Part shown: one piece after another, positions 6,440-12,833 of the stretch
Numbering within the stretch: position 1 is the first letter of the stretch
Layout of the letters: every line of letters begins with the position of its first letter
NCBI GenBank assembly: GCA_009619095.1
Contig: WJOT01000033.1
Coordinates: forward strand, 1 to 45,886
Direction: 5' to 3'
From: Clostridia bacterium
GTDB taxonomy: Bacteria; UBA6262; WVXT01
Length of the DNA stretch: 45,886 nucleotides
Program-made: the position numbers and the translations under genes
Notes under the pieces: generated by a model
Seen by the model: only the letters and a program-made list of their open reading frames with translations
Database searches by the model: none
Told to the model about the DNA's origin: nothing

Positions 6440-7545
6440 ATATTGAAGCAAAAAAAGTTTGTAAGAGTTTTAACGGCAAGGAAGTTTTAAGAAATATCGA
6501 TATGGAGATTGTGGAAAGTAAAATCAACTGCGTGATTGGACCAAATGGCGCAGGGAAGACCACACTGTTCAAGATTCTCACCCTCCTGGATAAAGCGACC
6601 TGGGGAGAGGTTTATTTTGACGGTTCTCTTTCCTGTTCACTATCTCCGGAACAGAAGCTTAAGCTCCGGAGGAAGATTGGTGTAGTAATGCAAAACCCAT
6701 TTATGTTCAATACTTCTGTGTGGGAAAATATTGCCTATGGACTGAAATTGAGAGGAGATAACGATGTAGCGGGAAAAGTTGAAGAAGGATTAAAGATTAT
6801 CGAACTTTCCTCAATCAAAGACCAATCTGGACTGACCTTGTCCAGTGGAGAGGTTCAGAGAGTGGCACTGGCAAGAGCAATGGTTCTGGAGCCAGAGGTT
6901 CTTTTTTTAGATGAGCCGATGGCTAATCTTGACCCTTTGAGCAGGAAAATTATAGAGGGTTTAATCCTCAAGATGGAGAAGGAAGACAATGTAACTATTG
7001 TTATGGCGACTCATAATTTATTACAGGCTCGAAGATTTGGAGAGAGAGTGTTTGTATTAAGGCAGGGTGAAATTATACAACAGGGAACGGCTGAAGAAGT
7101 GTTTCATTATCCTAACTCTTCTTTTGCTGCTGAGTTTGTGGAAGTGGGGAATCTGTTCAAGGGTAAGGTGATTATTGAACAAGGCACTCAAAAGTTGGAT
7201 TTAGGGAAGATAAAAGTTGAGATTGTTCCTCACTCAGGATTTAATAAAACAAGGACTTCTGTTTTTGTTACTCTCCGTCCAGAAGATATTTTGCTCTCTC
7301 TGGAACCTCTCCATTCCAGTGCCCGCAACAGTTTCTTAGGTGAAATAATCAATATACAGGATAGAGGTGGAATTATCTGGGTTACTTTGGAGCCAATTCC
7401 CAGGTTATCGGATCCCAAAACTGAATCAGTTTCTACTCCATTTGTTGCTGTTATTACCAAGAGGTCGAAAGAAGAGATGGGTTTGAAAGTGGGTATGCGT
7501 GTCTATTTTACCTTTAAGGCCTCTTGTGTTAATGTGTTTGAGTAA
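6436..7545 (+). CDS. tupC: Tungstate ABC transporter, ATP-binding protein with C-terminal TOBE-like domain
   Basis: The 369-residue ATPase has Walker A G-P-N-G-A-G-K-T-T near residue 36, the signature L-S-S-G-E-V-Q-R-V-A-L-A-R-A, Walker B V-L-F-L-D-E-P and the switch histidine in A-T-H-N-L. About 130 residues follow the nucleotide-binding domain and contain T-L-R-P-E-D-I-L-L-S, as in the molybdate/TOBE regulatory domain of ModC-type ATPases. This domain can bind oxyanions and tune transport. The start GTG overlaps the tupB stop by four bases. It is longer than short TupC versions, which lack the extra domain. Confidence 0.9.
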   Translation: MNIEAKKVCKSFNGKEVLRNIDMEIVESKINCVIGPNGAGKTTLFKILTLLDKATWGEVYFDGSLSCSLSPEQKLKLRRKIGVVMQNPFMFNTSVWENIAYGLKLRGDNDVAGKVEEGLKIIELSSIKDQSGLTLSSGEVQRVALARAMVLEPEVLFLDEPMANLDPLSRKIIEGLILKMEKEDNVTIVMATHNLLQARRFGERVFVLRQGEIIQQGTAEEVFHYPNSSFAAEFVEVGNLFKGKVIIEQGTQKLDLGKIKVEIVPHSGFNKTRTSVFVTLRPEDILLSLEPLHSSARNSFLGEIINIQDRGGIIWVTLEPIPRLSDPKTESVSTPFVAVITKRSKEEMGLKVGMRVYFTFKASCVNVFE

Positions 7546-7567
7546 TCTCCAGAGTCTTTTTGGGGTA

Positions 7568-7585
7568 GTCCCGATTCATCGGGAC
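7568..7585. repeat. Palindrome GTCCCGAT-TC-ATCGGGAC
   Basis: A perfect 8-bp-arm inverted repeat lies in the tupC-moaA gap. The identical 18-mer occurs at 24301-24318, and related CCCGAT palindromes occur at 16313, 17562, 17646 and 40351. It belongs to the hairpin-cassette family rather than being a local operator. Confidence 0.75.
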
Positions 7586-7598
7586 GTTTGGTTAACGA

Positions 7599-7637
7599 TG
7601 TGAGGAAAATCACGCTGATTCTGTGATGGAAGTCACT
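7599..7637. promoter_or_regulatory. Two CRP/FNR-family-type operator palindromes ahead of moaA
   Basis: Two sites of the form TGTGA-N6-TCAC are present: TGTGA-GGAAAA-TCAC at 7599-7613 and TGTGA-TGGAAG-TCAC at 7622-7636. Their centres are 23 bp apart, about two helical turns. The pattern is that of CRP-superfamily binding sites (CRP, HcpR and relatives). TATAAT lies at 7659-7664. If transcription starts near 7671, the nearer site is centred at about -41.5, the classic activator position. In that case the moaA message would be almost leaderless. RNA hairpins in the tup transcript are an alternative reading. Confidence 0.5.
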
Positions 7638-7668
7638 GATAGATTCTAATTTTAAGGTTATAATTAAG

Positions 7669-8619
7669 ATGGAAAATGGATTAATCGATAGATACAACCG
7701 GAAGATAGATTATTTACGAATTTCGGTTACTGATAGATGTAACCTAAGGTGCTTCTATTGTATGCCTCCGTGCGGGATTAGAAAGCTTTCTTCTCAGGAG
7801 ATTTTGAAATATGAGGAGTTAATTGAAATTATTAAATGTGCCCGTGAGTTGGGGATTGGTAAGTTCAGGATTACTGGCGGAGAGCCGTTGGTTAGGAAAG
7901 GAATTATTGGTTTTATTGAAAAGTTAGCAGGGTTGGGGATAGATTTTTCACTGACTACTAATGGAATCCTTTTAAATAGATATGGACGGGACCTGTTTAA
8001 TGCTGGGCTTTCACGAATCAATATCAGTCTGGACACTTTAAAGGAGAATAGATTTAATCGGATTACTGGCGGCGGGGATATAAGAGAGGTCTTTTCAGGA
8101 ATTGATGCGGTGAGGAAGTTAAACTTTTCTCCTATTAAGATTAATGTGGTAGTGATGAGAGGAATAAATGATGATGAAATTATTGACTTTATTGAGTGGG
8201 GGAAGAGGGAACTTTTGAATGTGCGCTTCATTGAGTTTATGCCTTTATCTAGAGAGGACTACTTTTATCCCCTTAAAGTGATTATGGATAACATTATAGA
8301 AGAGAGGAAGATGGTTTCTGTTGAGGTTCCTGGTTCTGGCCCAGCGAGGAATTTTAAGTCCACAGATGGTGATAATATTGTTGGATTCATTCTCTCTCGC
8401 TCGGAGCCTTTCTGTAACGAGTGTAATCGCTTGAGGTTGACATCTAACGGTATGCTTCTTCCCTGTCTCTTTTCCAGAGAGGGTGTCGATTTGAAAAAAG
8501 TTTTGCGAGAGGGCGGGGATATACGAGGTCCTTTTTATGAGGCGGTTTCTGGGAAGCCTGAGAAGCACAATTTGAATGGTATTGGACAGTATCAGTATAT
8601 GAATCAGATTGGAGGCTAA
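7669..8619 (+). CDS. moaA: GTP 3',8-cyclase (molybdopterin biosynthesis)
   Basis: The 316-residue radical SAM enzyme turns GTP into 3',8-cyclo-7,8-dihydro-GTP, the first step to molybdopterin. The N-terminal cluster is C24-x3-C28-x2-C31 inside V-T-D-R-C-N-L-R-C-F-Y-C. The glycine motif is T-G-G-E-P-L. The C-terminal substrate cluster is C249-x2-C252-x13-C266. The protein ends in Gly-Gly, the conserved MoaA tail needed for activity in the family. It is slightly short (325-335 is usual) but has every key residue. ATG 7669 is the only good in-frame start; its ribosome site is weak (AAGG at 7654-7657). It lies downstream of tupC in the same orientation, with operator-like sites between. Confidence 0.95.
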   Translation: MENGLIDRYNRKIDYLRISVTDRCNLRCFYCMPPCGIRKLSSQEILKYEELIEIIKCARELGIGKFRITGGEPLVRKGIIGFIEKLAGLGIDFSLTTNGILLNRYGRDLFNAGLSRINISLDTLKENRFNRITGGGDIREVFSGIDAVRKLNFSPIKINVVVMRGINDDEIIDFIEWGKRELLNVRFIEFMPLSREDYFYPLKVIMDNIIEERKMVSVEVPGSGPARNFKSTDGDNIVGFILSRSEPFCNECNRLRLTSNGMLLPCLFSREGVDLKKVLREGGDIRGPFYEAVSGKPEKHNLNGIGQYQYMNQIGG

Positions 8620-8620
8620 G

Positions 8621-9118
8621 ATGAAGGGATTTACCCATTTTGATAGTGAAGGAAGGGCTAAGATGGTTGATGTTACAGGAAAGAGAATGACCAAAAGGAG
8701 TGCCACTGCTACAGGAACAATCTTTATGAAACAGGAGACCTTGAACTTGATTGAGAAGAGGAGAATTGTTAAAGGGGACGTGGTAACCGTAGCCAAAATT
8801 GCAGGAATTATGGGAGCGAAGAGAGTTAGTGAGTTGATTCCTCTGACACACCCGATAAAAATTACTGGTTGCGATATGGATTTCCAATTTTTGAGGCGGG
8901 GCGTGTCTCGGCAGAAGGGGGAGGCTGGCGTCAAGATAACTGCCAGGGCGAAAACAAAGGATGCTACAGGATGTGAAATGGAGGCTCTATTTGCTGTGGC
9001 TTGCGCAGCTTTGACTATTTACGATATGTGTAAAGCGGTAGAGAAGGAGATGATGATTGGCGATATATGTCTATTGGAAAAGAGCGGGGGAAAGAGCGGA
9101 AGATACATTAAAAGATAG
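8621..9118 (+). CDS. moaC: Cyclic pyranopterin monophosphate synthase
   Basis: The 165-residue protein converts the MoaA product to cyclic pyranopterin monophosphate. MoaC signatures are all present: F-D-x-E-G-R-A-K-M-V-D-V-T, R-S-A-T-A-T-G, the P-L-T-H-P segment, D-A-T-G-C-E-M-E-A, and the terminal E-K-S-G-G-K-S-G. ATG 8621 follows GGAGG by five bases and lies just past the moaA stop. The last codons and stop fall in the left end of a foldback repeat that recurs after mog, so the C-terminal residues I-K-R are repeat-derived. Confidence 0.95.
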   Translation: MKGFTHFDSEGRAKMVDVTGKRMTKRSATATGTIFMKQETLNLIEKRRIVKGDVVTVAKIAGIMGAKRVSELIPLTHPIKITGCDMDFQFLRRGVSRQKGEAGVKITARAKTKDATGCEMEALFAVACAALTIYDMCKAVEKEMMIGDICLLEKSGGKSGRYIKR

Positions 9119-9205
9119 TTTGTTCATCGTTTAGGAATTTCTTAACGCCAAGAAACTTCGGACTTTGCAAAGCGCAAATCAAAACTCCTCCCTCCGATAA
9201 ATCGG
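9108..9205. mobile_element. Truncated left part of the 182-bp foldback/MITE-like element
   Basis: It starts with the 15-base end TTAAAAGATAGTTTG and matches the element at 9826-10007 over roughly its first 95 bases, with scattered substitutions and small indels. The right half is missing and is replaced by hairpin-cassette repeats. The moaC stop codon lies within this end. Confidence 0.65.
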
Positions 9206-9301
9206 GGGGTCGCCCAAAGGGAGGGACGGCATGCCGAAAAATCGGCATAAACTGCGTCCGTCCCCTACACGGAAAGCAAAGCTTACGCTTTGCTGCTACA
9301 A
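9206..9301. repeat. Hairpin-cassette cluster between moaC and mog
   Basis: The cluster contains a GTCGCCC half, then a 46-bp cassette (9223-9268) with outer arms GGGACG/CGTCCC and inner arms ATGCCGA/TCGGCAT. The hairpin GCAAAGC-TTAC-GCTTTGC (9276-9293) follows, then TGCTACA. The 46-bp cassette recurs at 28020-28065 and 40408-40453, and the GCAAAGC hairpin recurs beside each. Confidence 0.8.
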
Positions 9302-9330
9302 GGGGCGTCTTTAAATGCTTGGAGGGAAAT

Positions 9331-9825
9331 ATGCAGATATCAGTGGGTATTTTGACTATTAGCGATAAGGGCTCGAAGGGCGAGAGGATTGATGAGAGTG
9401 GCAGAGTGATTAAGGAAATTGTTGAGGAGAAGTTGGAAGCGCGGGTGAAGAAATACGAAGTTGTCCCTGATGAGAAAGGAACTATAATTGAGAAATTAAA
9501 AGAGTTGGTGAATGATGGGATAGATTTAATTTTTACCACTGGAGGCACTGGTCTATCTCCCAGGGACGTGACGCCTGAGGCAACAAGGGAAGTTATCGAT
9601 AAGGAGGTGCCGGGCATAGAAGAAGCGATGAGAATGAAGGGTTTGGAGAAGACTCCACACTCGATGCTTTCCCGGGGAGTAGCTGGAGTGAGCAAAGGGA
9701 GTCTAATTGTCAATCTACCCGGTAGCCCTAAGGCGGTAAGAGAGTCTTTGGAAGTGGTTCTCCCGGCGGTACCACACGCTCTGGATATTATATCGGGTCG
9801 TGGTGGGGAGTGTGGAAGGCAATAA
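9331..9825 (+). CDS. mog: Molybdopterin adenylyltransferase (MogA/MoaB family)
   Basis: The 164-residue MogA/MoaB/CinA-fold protein adenylates molybdopterin to prepare metal insertion. Motifs are G-I-L-T-I-S-D-K-G, the nucleotide/pterin loop F-T-T-G-G-T-G-L-S-P-R-D-V-T-P-E-A, and V-N-L-P-G-S-P-K-A. ATG 9331 has GGAGGG five bases upstream; TTG 9319 is in frame but overlaps that site. No moeA, moaD or moaE gene is near, so the rest of the pathway must lie elsewhere. The stop codon directly abuts the foldback element at 9826. Confidence 0.92.
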   Translation: MQISVGILTISDKGSKGERIDESGRVIKEIVEEKLEARVKKYEVVPDEKGTIIEKLKELVNDGIDLIFTTGGTGLSPRDVTPEATREVIDKEVPGIEEAMRMKGLEKTPHSMLSRGVAGVSKGSLIVNLPGSPKAVRESLEVVLPAVPHALDIISGRGGECGRQ

Positions 9826-10007
9826 TTAAAAGATAGTTTGCTCATCGCTTGAGGAATTTCTTAACGCCAAAAGACTTCGGACTCTGTAGGGCGCAAAAAT
9901 AAACTCCTCCGATAAATCGGAGTCGAACAAATTTTTGCTTGGAAGAGAATAGGTCGTCCTCGGTTTTTGGCTAAAATTCCAACAGCTCTTCACAAACTAT
10001 CTTTTAA
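9826..10007. mobile_element. 182-bp non-coding foldback element with 15-bp terminal inverted repeats (MITE-like)
   Basis: The ends TTAAAAGATAGTTTG (9826-9840) and CAAACTATCTTTTAA (9993-10007) are perfect inverted repeats. With the flanking bases the similarity extends to 17 of 18 and ends in TA, as expected for TA-targeting (mariner-like) elements. Further inside, GGAATTT.../...AAATTCC and a GCAAAAAT/ATTTTTGC pair around CTCCGAT-AA-ATCGGAG continue the palindrome. No ORF is supported. A truncated relative is at 9108. Confidence 0.65.
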
Positions 10008-10051
10008 CTATTGGTAATATGAGAGGGGTAGCTTGGGGGCGGGAATACTGC

Positions 10052-10080
10052 TTGACGCTGTTATTAATCTGTGGTATACT
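10052..10080 (+). promoter_or_regulatory. Sigma-70-type promoter of the pseudopilin operon
   Basis: TTGACG (10052-10057) is followed after exactly 17 bases by TATACT (10075-10080). The predicted start near 10087 leaves a leader of about 18 bases before ATG 10105. This rules out the longer upstream start at 10033. Confidence 0.75.
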
Positions 10081-10104
10081 TCATTATTGGGGTATAATAA
10101 GATT

Positions 10105-10503
10105 ATGATAAAATCCAATAATAAAGGTTTTACCTATATAGAACTGGTTTTGGCCATGGCAATTATTGCTTTTATTGTTTTGGCTTTTAGTCAACTTTTC
10201 CTGCGCACTACTATTTCCGTTAAAAGCATGGAGTTTCAGACTTTGGCTTATAATTTTGCAGGGGATAAGATGGAAGATATAAAGAATAATGTGGCTTTTG
10301 CTGGCATTGGTGGTCCCCAATGGTATCCCAACATCTGGCAGTCAGACCCTCCTCAAATCATGGCAGGAACGACTTTCACTCGTAACGTAAGGGTAAGTGC
10401 GCTGGCAAGTTCATTAAAGCGTGTAGATATTGAGGTAATCTGGACTGAAGGAGGCGGAAACAAAAGTATTGAGATTAGTACATTAATTGCTGAAAAATGG
10501 TAG
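10105..10503 (+). CDS. Type IV pilin-like protein (PilV/GspI-like pseudopilin)
   Basis: The 132-residue protein starts M-I-K-S-N-N-K-G-F-T-Y-I-E-L-V, the class III signal for prepilin peptidase (cleavage after the Gly, Glu at +5). A 20-residue hydrophobic helix follows, and then a short globular domain of about 95 residues. That is the profile of minor pseudopilins of type II secretion or type IV pili. The start at 10105 places the cleavage site close to the N-terminus and follows a clear promoter. The next gene starts 11 bases after the stop. Confidence 0.85.
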   Translation: MIKSNNKGFTYIELVLAMAIIAFIVLAFSQLFLRTTISVKSMEFQTLAYNFAGDKMEDIKNNVAFAGIGGPQWYPNIWQSDPPQIMAGTTFTRNVRVSALASSLKRVDIEVIWTEGGGNKSIEISTLIAEKW

Positions 10504-10514
10504 GAGGTAGGAAA

Positions 10515-11768
10515 ATGTCAAATATAAAAGATGAAAAAGGAATTGCGCTTGTTCTGGCGCTTATCCTAATGCTTGTCCTGTCTGTTCTGGCTGTAGCAAT
10601 GGTTTTTTTGAATACATCTGAGACGAAATTCTTGGTCAAAGAGCGGCTATCAGATTCGGCCCTGTATATTGCTGATGGTGGGGTAGAATATGCGATTTAC
10701 GAATTACAGGAAGGCCCATCAACCTATCGGGGACCAACAAGCGATTTCATCGGCAGTGTGGGTGAATTTCATGTTAGTGTTTCCACTCAGGGGCAACCTG
10801 CCAACTATTATGTTATAACTTCTACAGGTTATGTGCCCAATGCTGCCAATCCTCAGGAGACGCGGACGGTAACCTCCATAGTCAATATAGTGCCGGGCAC
10901 GCCTTCTTTTGCTGTGGGAGCAAAGGAAGGGATTACTGTTGCTGCCAACGTTACAGTTAGAGGAGACTTAAGGAGCGATGGGCAGATAGTGCTTGGCAAC
11001 AATGTGCACATTGAACCGAGTAGTGCTGGAGCCAGTGATGGCTCAATATATACGAGCACAGGTATGGCTAGTGGTGTCGATATTACGGGCAACCTGTATA
11101 TGCAGCCAGGAAGAGAAATAAAGTCCAGAGGTCCCACCAATGAAAGTATGGGTGGGGACACAGCCGACACCGGCATATACCAGGAGAGTAAGATAAAAAG
11201 CGGGAATCCATTGATTGTCGAGGGAGATACTTCTTCGGATACAAATCCACTAGGGTCGTTCTCCTCTGTCGATTTCACTGCGCTGGATAGTATGGTTGAG
11301 TCAGACTATACATATTCTGAGTTTACGGTTATTAGTGATCCAGAGTTCTATCTCCTAGGCAAGGTACACAAATTTGAACAGGGAGTCAGGTTCGACTCCA
11401 ACATTGAGTTTGTGGGAGAGGGTACAATCTGGGTAAGTGGTGGCTCTGGTACTTATGGGTTGGAACTTGCCTCCAATGTGTACGGTGAGGGCGGTGGTTA
11501 TGCAGATGCAAATCTCATTGTATCGGGAGGGACCTGGAGTGGGGCTGATATCATGATAAACTCCAACGTTAAGATTAACGGTCTTATTTCTGGCACCACA
11601 CAAATAGACGCTAATTCAAATGTGGAAATAAATGGAGTCATAGAGTCTGGTGGAACTATCAACGTAGACGCAAATGTGACCATACAATGGGGGGAATTAA
11701 GTTTTCAAGTGCCCCTAACAGGCACTATACAAGCAGCAACTGTCGTGAAATCCTGGCAAGAGTTATAA
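10515..11768 (+). CDS. PilX N-terminal-type minor pilin with predicted beta-helix domain
   Basis: The 417-residue protein has an N-terminal D-E-K-G-I-A-L-V-L-A-L-I-L-M segment and a long helix ending in Y-I-A-D-G-G-V-E-Y-A, the pattern of PilX/GspK-like minor pilins. From about residue 130 the sequence is repetitive, with short Val/Ile/Asn-rich turns such as V-R-G-D-L-R-S-D-G, L-A-S-N-V-Y-G and I-N-S-N-V-K-I-N-G-L-I-S-G. These suggest a right-handed beta-helix or bactofilin-like stack. ATG 10515 has AGGAGG seven bases upstream. It probably sits at the tip or outside of a pilus-like fibre. The function is inferred from architecture and operon only. Confidence 0.75.
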   Translation: MSNIKDEKGIALVLALILMLVLSVLAVAMVFLNTSETKFLVKERLSDSALYIADGGVEYAIYELQEGPSTYRGPTSDFIGSVGEFHVSVSTQGQPANYYVITSTGYVPNAANPQETRTVTSIVNIVPGTPSFAVGAKEGITVAANVTVRGDLRSDGQIVLGNNVHIEPSSAGASDGSIYTSTGMASGVDITGNLYMQPGREIKSRGPTNESMGGDTADTGIYQESKIKSGNPLIVEGDTSSDTNPLGSFSSVDFTALDSMVESDYTYSEFTVISDPEFYLLGKVHKFEQGVRFDSNIEFVGEGTIWVSGGSGTYGLELASNVYGEGGGYADANLIVSGGTWSGADIMINSNVKINGLISGTTQIDANSNVEINGVIESGGTINVDANVTIQWGELSFQVPLTGTIQAATVVKSWQEL

Positions 11769-11799
11769 TAGCTTAAAAATTATTTAGTCTAGATATGAA

Positions 11800-12831
11800 A
11801 TGGGAAAAAGGACTTATTTTTTTATATTTATTCTTGCCATTTTTTTCTTCTTTCGCCCCGCATTAATCTGCTTTGCTGCTGGCACAAGTGGAGCCATAAT
11901 TTTAAAGCAGACCAGTGGCGCCCGCCCTCTGGGAATTGGAGAAGCCTTTGTTGCTGTGGCTGATGATGTGAATGCTCTCCATTTTAATCCCGCCGGATTG
12001 GCCCAGATTAAAAGACATGAAATTAGTGTAATGTATCTGGATAGTTTAGTAGATACATGGTATGGATTCATCGGTTACGCATATCCGATAGGGGGAAAAG
12101 TCGAAAGGCAGAGAGGCAGGAGAAAGTTTAAATCAATAAAGGTGCGAAGAAACCGGGGAACAATTGCATTAGGCGTCTCTTCTTTACAGGCGGGAAAGAT
12201 GATTCTCCACCCGGAAGGTAACACTGTGCGTGCCGAGGAAGACTATTTAGCAAATTTAGGTTTTGGCTATATTATCTGGAGAAGCAGTGAAAAAGTTGAG
12301 AAAAGAAGGCGCAGGGCAAGGGCTACCCGTGAACTGAGAAATGAAGTATCTGTAGGAGTGGCCATTAAACTCGTCTATTCAACTTTAGTCCAGAAGTATT
12401 CGGCTATGGCCTATGCGGTTGATGTGGGAGCGCTGGGAAAGTTTATAGTAGGGAAGAACAGATTTCTTCTGGGAATTGCAGGACAGAACCTGGGGACGAA
12501 GATTAAGTTTGAAGAGGAAGGAGATTCCTTGCCTTTGACAGTGAGAGCGGGCGCTGCTTACCAGATGGACTTTAAACAGGAACATAGACTTACCATAAGC
12601 ACAGAGGCAGTAAAGCCAAATGATGGTGATTTTAGAGGGAGTGGGGGTATGGAGTACTGGTACAGGGAAGTTTTTGCCTTGAGGGCTGGCTATAAGATTG
12701 GCTACGATTTAGACTCTTTTACTTGTGGAGTAGGTTTCGTATGGAAAAATTTTCAGCTCGATTATGGCTGGGGAATGAACACTAGCAAAATGGGTGATAA
12801 CCACCGATTTTCTTTAACAACGAGGTTTTAG
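11800..12831 (+). CDS. PorV/PorQ-like outer-membrane beta-barrel protein
   Basis: The 343-residue protein has a signal peptide (hydrophobic to about residue 28). The highly typical opening follows: S-G-A-R-P-L-G-I-G-E-A-F-V-A-V-A-D-D-V-N-A and then F-N-P-A-G-L-A. This identifies the PorV/PorQ/UPF0164 branch of FadL-type barrels. Alternating strands continue to the final R-F. In Bacteroidetes PorV is the cargo shuttle of type 9 secretion; in other phyla the role of the family is unproven. Here it is directly upstream of a protein with a type-9-like/FlgD-like C-terminal domain. Two internal Lys/Arg-rich stretches (R-R-K-F-K and E-K-R-R-R-R-A-R) look like exposed loops. Confidence 0.8.
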   Translation: MGKRTYFFIFILAIFFFFRPALICFAAGTSGAIILKQTSGARPLGIGEAFVAVADDVNALHFNPAGLAQIKRHEISVMYLDSLVDTWYGFIGYAYPIGGKVERQRGRRKFKSIKVRRNRGTIALGVSSLQAGKMILHPEGNTVRAEEDYLANLGFGYIIWRSSEKVEKRRRRARATRELRNEVSVGVAIKLVYSTLVQKYSAMAYAVDVGALGKFIVGKNRFLLGIAGQNLGTKIKFEEEGDSLPLTVRAGAAYQMDFKQEHRLTISTEAVKPNDGDFRGSGGMEYWYREVFALRAGYKIGYDLDSFTCGVGFVWKNFQLDYGWGMNTSKMGDNHRFSLTTRF

Positions 12832-12833
12832 AT

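Noticed and set aside
8245-8934. 229-residue minus-strand frame across moaA and moaC
   Set aside because: Both overlapped genes have full catalytic motifs and good starts; the antisense frame shows no family features.
9108-9845. 245-residue minus-strand frame across mog and the repeat clusters
   Set aside because: It lies opposite a clear mog gene and runs through two copies of the foldback element; the Ser/Pro-rich translation is typical of an antisense shadow.
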